NCBI RefSeq assembly: GCF_031846185.1
Contig: NZ_JAVRIF010000008.1
Coordinates: 1 to 64,000 of the forward strand
Length of the DNA: 64,000 bases
Origin: Thalassotalea_H castellviae
Lineage (GTDB): Bacteria; Pseudomonadota; Gammaproteobacteria; Enterobacterales; Alteromonadaceae
Direction of reading: 5' to 3'
Shown here: positions 46,137 to 55,900 of the stretch, in pieces
Layout of the letters: each line of letters begins with the position of its first letter
Numbering within the stretch: the stretch's first letter is position 1
Position numbers and translations under genes: made by a program
Notes under the pieces: model-generated
What the model was told of the DNA's origin: nothing
What the model saw: only the letters and a program-made list of their open reading frames with translations
The model's database searches: none

Positions 46137-47162
46137 ATGGATGTTTTACGTATAGGTGAATTTGAAATTTTACCCGGTGAACAAAAGAAAATTAAATTGC
46201 CGGTTGCCAAATTATATACCGATGCTGATGTTTCTTTACCTGTGCATATTATTCGGGCAAAGAAACCAGGTCCTACTATTTTTGTGAGTGCTGCGGTACA
46301 TGGTGACGAGCTCAATGGTATTGAGATCATCAGGCGTTTAATTAACCAAAATAAATTTAAAATTATTAAAGGGACTGTGATTGCGGTACCTATGGTGAAT
46401 GTTTATGGCGTAGTAAATCAAAGCCGCTATATGCCTGATAGACGCGACTTAAATCGTTGCTTTCCAGGCTCAGCAAAAGGTTCATTGGCGGGGCGAGTTG
46501 CACATATATTTCTAAATGAAATTGTCAAACATTGTGATTATGGGATTGATTTACATACGGGAGCGATACATCGTTCAAACTTACCACAAATACGTGCGAA
46601 TATGCTTGATGCTGAAACTAAAGAATTAGCTGAAGTGTTTGCGGTACCTGTGGTATTAAATTCTAATTTAGTTGATGGCTCATTACGTGAATCGGCCATT
46701 AAAAATGAAACGAAAATATTATTGTACGAAGCAGGAGAAGCGTTAAGGTTTGATGAGTTTTCTATTCGTGCCGGCATGAAAGGCATTTTAAATGTATTAC
46801 AACATTTAGGCATGAAACGAAAAAGCAGTGCCACAAAACGTAAGAAAATCGTTCCTTTTATTGCCAATGGAAGCCAATGGGTTAGGGCAAATGCGAGTGG
46901 TATAGTGCATAACGTAGTTGAATTGGGAGATCAAATCACCCAAGGGCAAGTGTTAGCCGAAATAGGCAGTCCTTATGGTGAAGTGCTTGATTGTGTAATA
47001 GCAACGCGTTCAGGTATTTTAATTGGCAAGCAAAATATTCCGTTAGTACAAGAAGGTGAAGCAATGTTTCATGTTGCTTACTTTAGTGAAGATGACGAAG
47101 AAATTGCCGAGCATATTGAAAATGTACAAGAACAGTTATTACCAGAGCATAACGATATTTAG
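46137..47162 (+). CDS. M14 succinylglutamate desuccinylase/aspartoacylase family protein
   Basis: About 341 aa. The zinc site of the AstE/AspA (M14) family is visible: AAVHGDELNG and DLHTGA, with DRRDLNRCFPG between them. The C-terminal third is a beta-rich domain. It should deacylate or cleave an N-acyl or glutamyl substrate. Adjacent to rimK and rimB it may act on glutamyl tails; the substrate is not shown by sequence. ATG at 46137 is preferred to GTG at 46134 by spacing from AGGA. Confidence 0.88.
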   Translation: MDVLRIGEFEILPGEQKKIKLPVAKLYTDADVSLPVHIIRAKKPGPTIFVSAAVHGDELNGIEIIRRLINQNKFKIIKGTVIAVPMVNVYGVVNQSRYMPDRRDLNRCFPGSAKGSLAGRVAHIFLNEIVKHCDYGIDLHTGAIHRSNLPQIRANMLDAETKELAEVFAVPVVLNSNLVDGSLRESAIKNETKILLYEAGEALRFDEFSIRAGMKGILNVLQHLGMKRKSSATKRKKIVPFIANGSQWVRANASGIVHNVVELGDQITQGQVLAEIGSPYGEVLDCVIATRSGILIGKQNIPLVQEGEAMFHVAYFSEDDEEIAEHIENVQEQLLPEHNDI

Positions 47163-47170
47163 GAATGAGT

Positions 47171-47608
47171 ATGAGTGCGGAAAATAAAATAATTATTGGT
47201 TGTTTAGAATCGATTGCTTTACCTGAACTTGCGATAGATGATTTACAAGTTAGGGTAGATACCGGTGCAAAAACTTCTTCATTACATGTTGATAATATAA
47301 CTAAAGTGACTAAAAATGGTAAACGGTGTGTTAGTTTTGATATTCACCCTGACGCCTATAACGTTGATACCATTGTTCATTGTACAGCGCCGATTAGTGA
47401 TATTAGAAAAGTAAAATCATCGAATGGCAACACTGAGCAACGTTATGTTATACGCACGCCTGTTGTGCTTGGCAGTGAAAAATGGTCTATTGAGATTACG
47501 TTAACTGACCGTTCTGATATGAGTTATTTAATGTTGTTTGGCCGAGAAGCGATTGGAAATAAATTTCTGGTTGATCCATCACAGGTTTTCTTAGCGATGA
47601 AAACGTAA
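47171..47608 (+). CDS. rimB: RimB-type retropepsin-like (ATP-dependent zinc protease) protein
   Basis: A 145-aa protein of the family named ATP-dependent zinc protease, with the retropepsin-like active site VDTGAKTSSLH and the end MLFGREAIGNKFLVDP. In Pseudomonas, RimB acts on RimK-modified S6. ATG at 47171 is chosen over 47165, which directly abuts AGGA. It follows the M14 gene by 8 bp and precedes mscS by 12 bp. The symbol rests on family plus linkage to rimK. Confidence 0.85.
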   Translation: MSAENKIIIGCLESIALPELAIDDLQVRVDTGAKTSSLHVDNITKVTKNGKRCVSFDIHPDAYNVDTIVHCTAPISDIRKVKSSNGNTEQRYVIRTPVVLGSEKWSIEITLTDRSDMSYLMLFGREAIGNKFLVDPSQVFLAMKT

Positions 47609-47620
47609 AAAGGGGAACAT

Positions 47621-48499
47621 ATGAATTTTGCTAACATTAAAACGATATTAGCGACACCTATTTTTACTATTTCTGAACAACCTATTTCTTTAGGGGAATT
47701 ATTATTAATTCCCCTCATTATTTACGTTGGGTTAGTACTCACTAAATGGACGGCAAGATTTGTTACACATCGTTTAACAACTAAAAAAACAGATCCTAAC
47801 CTTATTCACCTATTGCAACGTGTTTTATACGTAACAGCGATAACCATTTTATTTATTACCACACTTGATCTTATTAATGTTCCTATTGCTGCCTTTGCTT
47901 TTTTATCTGGTGCTATTGCTATTGGTTTTGGTTTTGGTGCGCAAAACATTATTAATAACTTTATCAGCGGTTGGATCTTAATGTGGGAGCAACCGATTCG
48001 TATTGGTGATTTCTTAGAAGTTGAAAATGCCAAAGGGGTAGTAGAAGAGATCAATACTCGATCAACACGGATCAGACGAGTTGATGGCGTACATTTATTA
48101 ATTCCTAACAGCAAGTTACTCGAAAATACAGTTGTCAACTGGACACTTAAAGACAGCTTAGTACGAACGAGTGTTCGTGTTGGCGTTGCTTATGGTAGCA
48201 AAGCAAAGTTAGTGGCTGATTTGATTTTAGAGGCAACCTTAGCTCAAAACGAAGTATTAACAGATCCTAAACCAGTCGTTAGCTTCGAAGATTTTGGTGA
48301 TAACGCCTTAATTTTTGAAGTCAATTTTTGGATAAATTCTAAAGTTGAAGGTGGCTTGCGAGTTACTCGCAGTAATATTCGTTTTACTTTAGATGAATTG
48401 TTTGAACAACATCAAGTGGTTGTTGCGTTCCCTCAACGAGATGTTCATCTAGATGGCTCTTTAACGCTTATCAAGCAAGACGATAATCTAAAAAGTTAA
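47621..48499 (+). CDS. MscS-family mechanosensitive channel in the rim operon
   Basis: A 292-aa channel: three N-terminal helices, the pore region GAIAIGFGFGAQNIINNFISG, beta domain IRIGDFLEVENAKGVVEEI and the end VVAFPQRDVHLD. AGGGGA precedes ATG. It is 12 bp after rimB, so translation-level modification and osmotic release are in one transcript. It is distinct from the MscS at 31621 and from the divergent one at 48582. Confidence 0.92.
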   Translation: MNFANIKTILATPIFTISEQPISLGELLLIPLIIYVGLVLTKWTARFVTHRLTTKKTDPNLIHLLQRVLYVTAITILFITTLDLINVPIAAFAFLSGAIAIGFGFGAQNIINNFISGWILMWEQPIRIGDFLEVENAKGVVEEINTRSTRIRRVDGVHLLIPNSKLLENTVVNWTLKDSLVRTSVRVGVAYGSKAKLVADLILEATLAQNEVLTDPKPVVSFEDFGDNALIFEVNFWINSKVEGGLRVTRSNIRFTLDELFEQHQVVVAFPQRDVHLDGSLTLIKQDDNLKS

Positions 48500-48538
48500 A
48501 TGAAAAACTTTAAAGAATATCAACCGTAAAGCATGAAA

Positions 48539-48565
48539 ATGGAAGTAAGTGGTTATTACTTCCAT
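48539..48565. terminator. Hairpin between convergent mscS genes
   Basis: Perfect 10-bp stem ATGGAAGTAA/TTACTTCCAT with a 7-nt loop between two convergent genes; no T-run. Confidence 0.55.
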
Positions 48566-48581
48566 TGATCAAGAATAGTTT

Positions 48582-49436
48582 TTATTTTTCGATGGCTATT
48601 TTACTTTTCTGTTCAAACCATAAACGCATAAAATCAGCTGTGAGTTTTTGCTCTATTTCTAATGCCGTTTCTGTGGGGCAAAAAACGGTAAAGAATACTT
48701 GCGTATCACCAATATCAGAAGTAGCGACTTGAATATGTGGCTCTGGACCTGCAATGTTGATATCTAAGCGATTTTCAATAAGCTGATTATATCGCATCGC
48801 AACATCTTTAAAGTCTGCACAATACACGTTTGCTTTTTCATATAATTGATCAATAAACTCAAATGGATTGACACTATCATCTCTTACAATAGTGAAATGG
48901 TGCATCGCATAGCGCTTTAAAAAATTGAGGTTTTTAATCACAGAAGTAATCAGCTGACTATTCGGTAAATAAAGTGTTTTACCCGTATATTGATAACTGT
49001 CTTTATCTACTTCTAATAAAGTCAGTTTTGCCCAGTCTGTTGAGTGTACTTCACCAAAATAATTACCTACTTGAATCCAGTCACTAATCCTAAATGGTCG
49101 ACTCGATAAAATATAAACAAAGCCAATGAAGCATTGAATAAACTCACGAGTTGCTAAAACAATGGCAACAATAAAAGCGGCAATGGAAAAGGCAAACTTT
49201 TGAATTTCTTCCGACCAAATATTAAAGATCAAGACGATCATTAAAACGGTATAAATATTATTAACGATATTAATTTGTAATCTTTTATCGTGTTTAGACT
49301 TCTTTTTGATCACCTTTACTAATAGAAATTTCAATAAATAAAAAGCACTAACACACAGTAAAGTGATCACGAACTTATTGTTAAAAAAATTGGGTGTTAA
49401 TGCCGTTAAATTACTAATGTTAAACCATAAGTCCAT
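48582..49436 (-). CDS. Divergent MscS-like channel
   Basis: A 284-aa protein with two to three membrane helices and an MscS beta domain (FRISDWIQVGNYFGEVHS, LYLPNSQLI). The pore helix is less glycine-rich than in the other two MscS proteins of the window (IVAIVLATREFIQCFIGFVYIL), so gating or ion choice may differ. It is 9 bp after the MlaC-like gene and transcribed with it from copy 3 of the operator. Confidence 0.85.
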   Translation of the reverse strand: MDLWFNISNLTALTPNFFNNKFVITLLCVSAFYLLKFLLVKVIKKKSKHDKRLQINIVNNIYTVLMIVLIFNIWSEEIQKFAFSIAAFIVAIVLATREFIQCFIGFVYILSSRPFRISDWIQVGNYFGEVHSTDWAKLTLLEVDKDSYQYTGKTLYLPNSQLITSVIKNLNFLKRYAMHHFTIVRDDSVNPFEFIDQLYEKANVYCADFKDVAMRYNQLIENRLDINIAGPEPHIQVATSDIGDTQVFFTVFCPTETALEIEQKLTADFMRLWFEQKSKIAIEK

Positions 49437-49445
49437 GTAAAATTT

Positions 49446-50084
49446 TTAAACCCTTTTATTGCTGAGTGATGAATTATTTTGTAGTTGTAATAACGTTTGC
49501 TCTGGCCCTAATTTGTTGAAACTTGAATTAATTTCTTTTTGTTTAGATTCCAGCATGCTAATACCTTCGACCACAATATCATAAAATAACCAAGTTTCAT
49601 CGTGCAATTTAATCAGTTTTACTAAGGCTTTATTGGTTTTATTTTTACCAATAATTGTCATATTCACCATAGCCACTTTACCGCTTTTCGAAATTGAACT
49701 TTTACCAATATTAATTGCTTCGTTATTATACTTACTCAATAAATGGCTGTAAGTATCGATTAATTGATTGGTTAATTCAGTTCGGAATGCTTCTTTTTGC
49801 TCTGGAGATAATTTAGCTAAATGAAGCCCTAAGACTTTATGACTAAAATATTGCGTACTTACTTCGGGCAATAAATATTGCTTCAATACTTCGCGAATAT
49901 TACTACGTGATAGTTGGTCGGCATTTTTTAATGGGATCAGCGCGGTTTCAATATTTGTAAAAACATTTTTTACTTTTTCTTCCGGTAAGTTGTCATTCGC
50001 TAATACGAAAGAAGAAATTAAAAACGTTAATAATATAAATATCAAGACGAAAATATTGATGTTTTTTTCAGTGGAATTTTTCAT
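49446..50084 (-). CDS. MlaC/Ttg2D-like periplasmic phospholipid-binding protein
   Basis: A 212-aa exported protein with an N-terminal signal helix (about 11-29) and the MlaC pattern: a helical IREVLKQYLLPEV segment, LSPEQKEAFRTELTNQLIDTYSHLLSKY and a C-terminal WLFYDIVVEGISM. MlaC carries phospholipids between the membranes. No mlaA, B, D, E or F is near, so it is an orphan paralog. It starts a unit with the MscS-like gene. Confidence 0.85.
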   Translation of the reverse strand: MKNSTEKNINIFVLIFILLTFLISSFVLANDNLPEEKVKNVFTNIETALIPLKNADQLSRSNIREVLKQYLLPEVSTQYFSHKVLGLHLAKLSPEQKEAFRTELTNQLIDTYSHLLSKYNNEAINIGKSSISKSGKVAMVNMTIIGKNKTNKALVKLIKLHDETWLFYDIVVEGISMLESKQKEINSSFNKLGPEQTLLQLQNNSSLSNKRV

Positions 50085-50167
50085 TTTATTTTTATTTAGC
50101 CAGTACTAACAAGTGCGGTGATTGTATGGGGAAATTGAAAACAGGCAAGCGCAATAAATTGTTTATA

Positions 50168-50185
50168 TCAATCAAAAAAATTGAT
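50168..50185 (-). promoter_or_regulatory. 18-bp palindromic operator, copy 3
   Basis: On the minus strand this is ATCAATTTTTTTGATTGA, identical to copies 1 and 2 and in the same orientation relative to its downstream gene. It is centred about 92 bp before the mlaC-like ATG. CATACAATCACC starts at 50128 on the minus strand, 48-49 bp from the centre, matching the element beside copy 2. Confidence 0.72.
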
Positions 50186-50475
50186 TAGCGGATAATAAGT
50201 TTTAATGAATTGCTGACAAATACTTTTTTAAATTCGTTAAAACTGATGAGTTTTGAGTCTGTTGTTTTGTGATGATAAAACATTTATCTTTTTACTGGTT
50301 AACAGCATGATAAATCTACTGTACAAACAAAAAAATTCAACTAAAAATGAAATAGTAACTTTTTACCTTGAAAACTTTAAAAGTTATTAACGTCTGAATT
50401 ATACAATAAAAACAATGAATTAAAAGTCTCCGTTTTTTATTTTTAGTAAAGAAATAAAAATAATTGTAAAAAAGC

Positions 50476-50503
50476 TTGATACTGTACGACCATACAGTAT
50501 ACT
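50476..50503 (+). promoter_or_regulatory. recA promoter
   Basis: TTGATA (50476-50481), a 16-bp spacer and TATACT (50498-50503), the same layout as E. coli recA. The spacer is filled by the LexA box. Confidence 0.88.
50480..50499. promoter_or_regulatory. SOS (LexA) box of recA
   Basis: TACTGTACGACCATACAGTA fits CTGT-N8-ACAG perfectly and is symmetric for two more bases each side. It overlaps the promoter, so LexA should block recA until DNA damage. Confidence 0.95.
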
Positions 50504-50547
50504 TCGTCACATAAGTTAGTTTTTAGATATAAATTGTGGAGCACGAA

Positions 50548-51576
50548 ATGGACGATAACAAAGAAAAAGCACTATCTGCAGCACTCAGCCAAATAGAACG
50601 TCAGTTTGGTAAAGGCTCAATTATGAAGCTGGGTGAAAACCGCAGTATGGATGTAGAAACCATTTCTACTGGTTCACTTGGATTAGATATTGCGCTAGGT
50701 GCTGGTGGTTTACCAATGGGTCGAGTTGTTGAGATTTATGGCCCTGAATCAAGTGGTAAAACCACCCTGACGTTGGAAGTTATCGCCGAAGCTCAACGTA
50801 ATGGTAAAGTTTGTGCGTTTGTTGATGCTGAACATGCGCTTGACCCTATTTATGCTGAAAAACTTGGCGTAAACATTAATGAATTATTAGTGTCTCAGCC
50901 AGATACGGGTGAACAGGCGTTAGAAATTTGTGACATGTTAACTCGTTCTGGTGCGGTTGACGTTATTGTGGTCGACTCTGTTGCTGCCCTTACTCCTAAA
51001 GCTGAGATTGAAGGCGATATGGGGGATTCACACATGGGCCTACAAGCTCGCATGCTTTCTCAAGCTATGCGTAAGCTTACGGGTAACTTGAAGCAATCGA
51101 ATACTATGATGATTTTCATTAACCAAATTCGTATGAAAATTGGTGTAATGTTTGGATCTCCAGAAACAACCACGGGTGGTAATGCATTAAAATTCTACGC
51201 TTCAGTACGTTTAGATATTCGTCGAATCGGTGCGGTTAAAGCAGGTGATGAAATTGTTGGTAACGAAACACGCGTTAAAGTTGTGAAAAATAAAATTGCT
51301 CCACCATTTAAACAAGTTGAATTCCAAATATTATACGGTGAAGGTATTAACAGCTTAGGTGAGTTAATTGATTTAGGCGTACAACATAAAATGGTTGAAA
51401 AGGCTGGTTCTTGGTATAGCTACAATGGCGACCGTATTGGTCAAGGTAAAGCAAATGCGACCAAGTATTTAACTGAAAAGCCAGAAGTTGCCAAAGAACT
51501 CGACGGTCGCTTAAGAGAGTTATTATTAACAAAAGCAACTGATAACGTTGAAAAAGAAGAAGCGGTTACTGAGTAA
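50548..51576 (+). CDS. recA: Recombinase RecA
   Basis: A 342-aa recombinase and LexA co-protease. Walker A GPESSGKTTL, the pairing region with VDSVAALTPKAEIEGDMGD, loop L2 GVMFGSPETTTGGNALKF and the acidic C terminus are present. ATG at 50548 follows GGAG by 6 bp; GTG at 50536 is rejected. A terminator follows; no recX or cinA is next to it, in contrast to many gammaproteobacteria. Confidence 0.99.
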   Translation: MDDNKEKALSAALSQIERQFGKGSIMKLGENRSMDVETISTGSLGLDIALGAGGLPMGRVVEIYGPESSGKTTLTLEVIAEAQRNGKVCAFVDAEHALDPIYAEKLGVNINELLVSQPDTGEQALEICDMLTRSGAVDVIVVDSVAALTPKAEIEGDMGDSHMGLQARMLSQAMRKLTGNLKQSNTMMIFINQIRMKIGVMFGSPETTTGGNALKFYASVRLDIRRIGAVKAGDEIVGNETRVKVVKNKIAPPFKQVEFQILYGEGINSLGELIDLGVQHKMVEKAGSWYSYNGDRIGQGKANATKYLTEKPEVAKELDGRLRELLLTKATDNVEKEEAVTE

Positions 51577-51618
51577 TAAGTAGAAACAATTGCTTTAAAA
51601 ACTCAAAATCAATCTAGA

Positions 51619-51648
51619 AAAACCATCACAACTGTGATGGTTTTTTTA
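51619..51648 (+). terminator. Terminator of recA
   Basis: AAACCATCACA/TGTGATGGTTT, minimal loop, then T-run. Confidence 0.9.
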
Positions 51649-51762
51649 TCGGTTAATCAAGATGTTGCACGGTTTCATCTTATAAAAAGGTGAATATGCT
51701 AGTTAAATACTTAGATAAATAAATGAGCAATGAAAAAGTTATAAGAATTAACAAAATCATTT

Positions 51763-51794
51763 AGACGTCTATACGTTTAGAAGTTGACATAGCT
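51763..51794. promoter_or_regulatory. MetJ operator (tandem met boxes) upstream of metA
   Basis: AGACGTCT at 51763 is a perfect met box, followed in 8-bp register by ATACGTTT, AGAAGTTG and ACATAGCT, which match the consensus less well. The site is about 100 bp before metA. It predicts repression by MetJ with AdoMet. Confidence 0.82.
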
Positions 51795-51896
51795 AAAGTT
51801 AAAAGGCACAGTAGTGTCTATACTGTGTGTATGAAATATGCACACGAGTTTATTCGCTAAATGTTATGTTGAATGTCAGTGTTGTAGGTACTTTTT

Positions 51897-52844
51897 ATGC
51901 CCATTAAAATCCCTAATGAATTACCGGCTTTATCGGTATTAGATAAAGAAAATATCTTCGTCATGTCGGAGCATCGTGCGGCTAATCAAGATATACGCCC
52001 GATGAAAGTAGCGATTTTAAATTTAATGCCGAATAAAATTGAAACAGAAGTGCAAATTTTAAGGATGTTGTCGAATACTCCATTACAGATAAATATTGAT
52101 TTTGTCCGTATACATGCCAATGAGTCAAAGCATACCCCGAAAGAGCATTTAGATAACTTTTATTGTTTATTTGATGATATTAAAGACACGCAATATGACG
52201 GGTTAATTATTACAGGCGCGCCTTTAGCGTTGCTAGAATACGAAAAAGTAACCTTTTGGGATAAAATATGTGAAGTTTTTGATTGGGCAGAAAATAATGT
52301 CACATCAACTATGTTTTCTTGTTGGGCGGCGCATGCGGCTTTATATCATCATTATGGCTTGAATCGCCATTTACGAAAGAAAAAACTATCAGGTGTTTAT
52401 CAACACAGCCCTGTTGATCCAAAAGAGCAGTTAACGCGAGGCTTTGAAGAGTTTTTTAATGTACCGCATTCTCGCTATGGTTATATTGATAAAGCTGATT
52501 ATTTAAGTGTCTCGGAACTAAAAATTATCGCAGAGTCAGAAGAAGCGGGGGTTTATGTGGTGGCAAGCAAAAACAAGCAGCAAGTCTATTTAACAGGCCA
52601 TCCAGAATACGATGCAACGACATTAGATGAAGAATACCATCGTGATTTAAATGCTGACGAAAACGCTGTTATGCCTGAAAATTATTATCCGAATAATGAT
52701 GTCAACAAAATACCGCATAGTTCGTGGCGTAGTCATGGCAGTTTATTATTTACCAATTGGCTCAACTATTATGTCTATCAAATAACACCTTATTTGTTAG
52801 ATGCGTCGAATATACGAGCAAGACAGCCGGAAAACCAAGTTTAA
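51897..52844 (+). CDS. metA: Homoserine O-succinyltransferase (MetA family)
   Basis: A 315-aa acyltransferase at the first committed step of methionine synthesis. MPIKIPNELPALSVL, the catalytic Cys in SCWAAHAALYHHYG, and the His-Glu site TGHPEYD match MetA. The family includes both succinyl- and acetyl-CoA users; which one applies here is not determined from the reading. It is 57 bp before metH and follows a MetJ operator. Confidence 0.96.
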   Translation: MPIKIPNELPALSVLDKENIFVMSEHRAANQDIRPMKVAILNLMPNKIETEVQILRMLSNTPLQINIDFVRIHANESKHTPKEHLDNFYCLFDDIKDTQYDGLIITGAPLALLEYEKVTFWDKICEVFDWAENNVTSTMFSCWAAHAALYHHYGLNRHLRKKKLSGVYQHSPVDPKEQLTRGFEEFFNVPHSRYGYIDKADYLSVSELKIIAESEEAGVYVVASKNKQQVYLTGHPEYDATTLDEEYHRDLNADENAVMPENYYPNNDVNKIPHSSWRSHGSLLFTNWLNYYVYQITPYLLDASNIRARQPENQV

Positions 52845-52901
52845 ACACATTTAATTACAGTATTAACGTCGTTTTTCTTATTAGAACAAATTGAGAGTAG
52901 T

Positions 52902-55900
52902 ATGAAGAAATCAGCATCGTTTGAAAATTTTGAACAACAATTAGCCCAACGTATTTTAATTCTTGATGGTGCTATGGGAACTATGATTCAAGCGTATAAA
53001 TTTGAAGAGCAAGATTACCGTGGCGAGAAGTTCTCTGATTGGCATTTAGATGTGAAAGGCAATAATGACATGTTAGTGCTGACTCAACCTGATGTGATTA
53101 AAGCCATTCATGCTGAATACCTCGAAGCGGGTGCTGATATACTTGAAACGAATACTTTCAATGCAACGACTATTGCCATGGCTGATTACGACATGGAAGC
53201 GTACAGCGCCGAGATTAATTTAGAGGCTGCCAAAATAGCTCGGCAAGTCGCAGATGAATATACGGCAAAAAATCCAGATAAACCGCGTTTTGTCGCCGGT
53301 GTATTAGGGCCAACAAACAGAACCTGTTCAATTTCACCAGATGTGAATGATCCGGCGTTTCGTAATGTCACCTTTGATCAACTAAAGGAGGCTTATATTG
53401 AGTCGACAAAAGCGTTAATTGAAGGGGGAAGTGATTTAATATTAATTGAAACGATTTTTGATACGTTAAATGCCAAAGCTGCTATTTTTGCTGTTGAAAC
53501 GGTTTTCGAATCGTTAAATATTCGTTTACCCGTAATGATTTCAGGCACTATTACAGATGCCTCAGGCCGTACATTATCAGGACAAACAACCGAAGCTTTT
53601 TATAATTCACTTCGCCATGCTAAACCTATTTCTTTTGGTTTAAATTGTGCACTTGGCCCTGTTGAATTAAGGCAATATGTTGCTGAATTAAGTCGAATTT
53701 CTGATTGTGCGGTTTCGGCTCACCCCAATGCCGGGCTACCAAATGCCTTTGGCGAATATGACTTTAGTGTTGATGACATGAATACTCATGTTGCCGAGTG
53801 GGCCGATTCAGGATTTTTGAATATTATCGGTGGCTGTTGCGGTACAACCCCAGAGCATATCAAAGGTATGGCTGATTCGGTTGCAAATATTGCACCTCGT
53901 AAAGTGGAACCTCGAAAAATTGCTTGTCGATTATCAGGTTTAGAAGCACTGACTATTGATGAAAATACTTTGTTTGTGAATGTGGGTGAAAGAACTAACG
54001 TTACCGGTTCGGCAATTTTTAAACGACTTATCACTGAAGAAAATTATGATCAAGCAATAGCGGTTGCTTTACAGCAAGTTGAAAATGGCGCGCAAATAAT
54101 CGATATCAATATGGATGAAGGCATGCTCGATTCAAAAGCGGCCATGATCCGATTTCTAAATTTAATTGCGGGTGAGCCCGATATTGCCAAAGTGCCTGTG
54201 ATGCTTGATTCTTCTAAATGGGATATTTTAGAAGAAGGCCTTAAGTGTATACAGGGCAAGGGCATCGTTAATTCGATCAGTTTAAAAGAAGGTGAAGAAA
54301 ACTTTCGCAGCCAAGCAGAGCTATTGCGCCGTTATGGTGCTGCCGTTATCGTCATGGCATTTGATGAAGTAGGGCAAGCAGATACTCGCGAAAGAAAATA
54401 TGAAATTTGTAAGCGTGCATACCATATTCTTGTCGATGAAATCGGTTTTCCTGCAGAAGATATTATCTTTGATCCCAATATTTTTGCGGTCGCTACCGGT
54501 ATTGATGAACACAATAATTACGCGGTAGACTTTATTGACGCGGTCGCTGATATTAAAAAGAACCTGCCATATGCGATGATTTCTGGTGGCGTATCAAACG
54601 TATCATTTTCTTTTCGTGGAAATAACCCCGTTCGAGAGGCGATACATGCAGTGTTTTTATATCATGCCATTAAAAATGGTATGGACATGGGGATTGTTAA
54701 CGCTGGTCAGTTGGCCATTTATTCTGATATTCCAGATGACTTGCGCATTGCGGTTGAAGACGTTATTCAAAACAGTGACGACGGTGCCACAGAGCGCTTA
54801 CTTGATGTGGCTGAAACTTATCGCGGACAAGCGGGCAATCAAAGTAATAAAACCGATCTAGCATGGCGAGAGTTACCGGTTAATAAGCGCTTAGAGTATT
54901 CATTAGTAAAAGGTATCAATGAATTTATAATTGAAGATACAGAAGCCGCACGTCTTGAAGCCGTTAGACCATTAGATGTCATTGAGGGGCCATTAATGGA
55001 TGGCATGAATGTTGTTGGTGATTTATTTGGTGCAGGGGAAATGTTTTTACCGCAAGTGGTGAAATCTGCTCGGGTTATGAAGCAAGCCGTTGCCCACTTA
55101 AACCCGTTTATTGAAGCGGAAAAAACTGAAGTAAAATCTAACGGTAAAGTGTTACTTGCTACAGTTAAAGGTGATGTTCACGATATTGGTAAAAACATTG
55201 TTGGCGTAGTCTTACAATGTAATAACTACGATATTATCGACTTAGGGGTCATGGTGTCCTGTGAAGATATTTTACGCGTCGCCAAAGAAGAGAATGTCGA
55301 TATTATTGGTTTATCTGGTTTGATAACCCCATCACTTGATGAAATGGTGCATGTTGCCAAAGAAATGAAACGCTTAGATTTAAACTTACCTTTACTGATA
55401 GGGGGAGCGACAACGTCTAAAGCTCACACGGCGGTAAAAATTGAACCGAAATATGAACATCCTGTGGTTTATGTGCCCAATGCTTCGCGCTCGGTATCCG
55501 TGGTCAGCACACTAATCTCTGAAGATGGAGATAAACGCCAAGCTTTTATCGATCGTCAAAAAGATGAATATGATCGTGTCCGTGAACGTCATTACAAAAA
55601 AGGTCCTCGTTCGAGTTTAATTTCATTAGAGGAAGCCCGTGCCAATGCTTTTCCATTAAGTTTTGAGCAATACACGCCTAAAGTACCCAACAAATTAGGG
55701 ATTACTGTTTTAGATGAACTTGATTTAAATGTGGTGAGAAATTATATCGATTGGACGCCATTTTTCATGACTTGGCAGTTATCAGGTAAATATCCACTTA
55801 TTTTAAAACATGACGTGATTGGTGAAGAAGCAACGAAATTATTTAATGACGCTAATGCGTTGATTGACGATGTAATAAACAATAAAAAACTAACAGCTAA

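Larger units (their letters stand above)
50085..50547. other. Divergent promoter region of mlaC-like gene and recA
   Basis: About 460 bp with no gene. It holds operator copy 3 (50168), and the recA promoter with SOS box (50476-50503). Confidence 0.6.
51577..51896. other. recA-metA intergenic region
   Basis: Holds the recA terminator and the MetJ operator. No further gene is seen. Confidence 0.6.

Noticed and set aside
51784..51824. TTGACA plus TATACT as the metA promoter
   Set aside because: The two hexamers are 29 bp apart, too far for one sigma-70 promoter. Either may belong to a promoter with a weaker partner.
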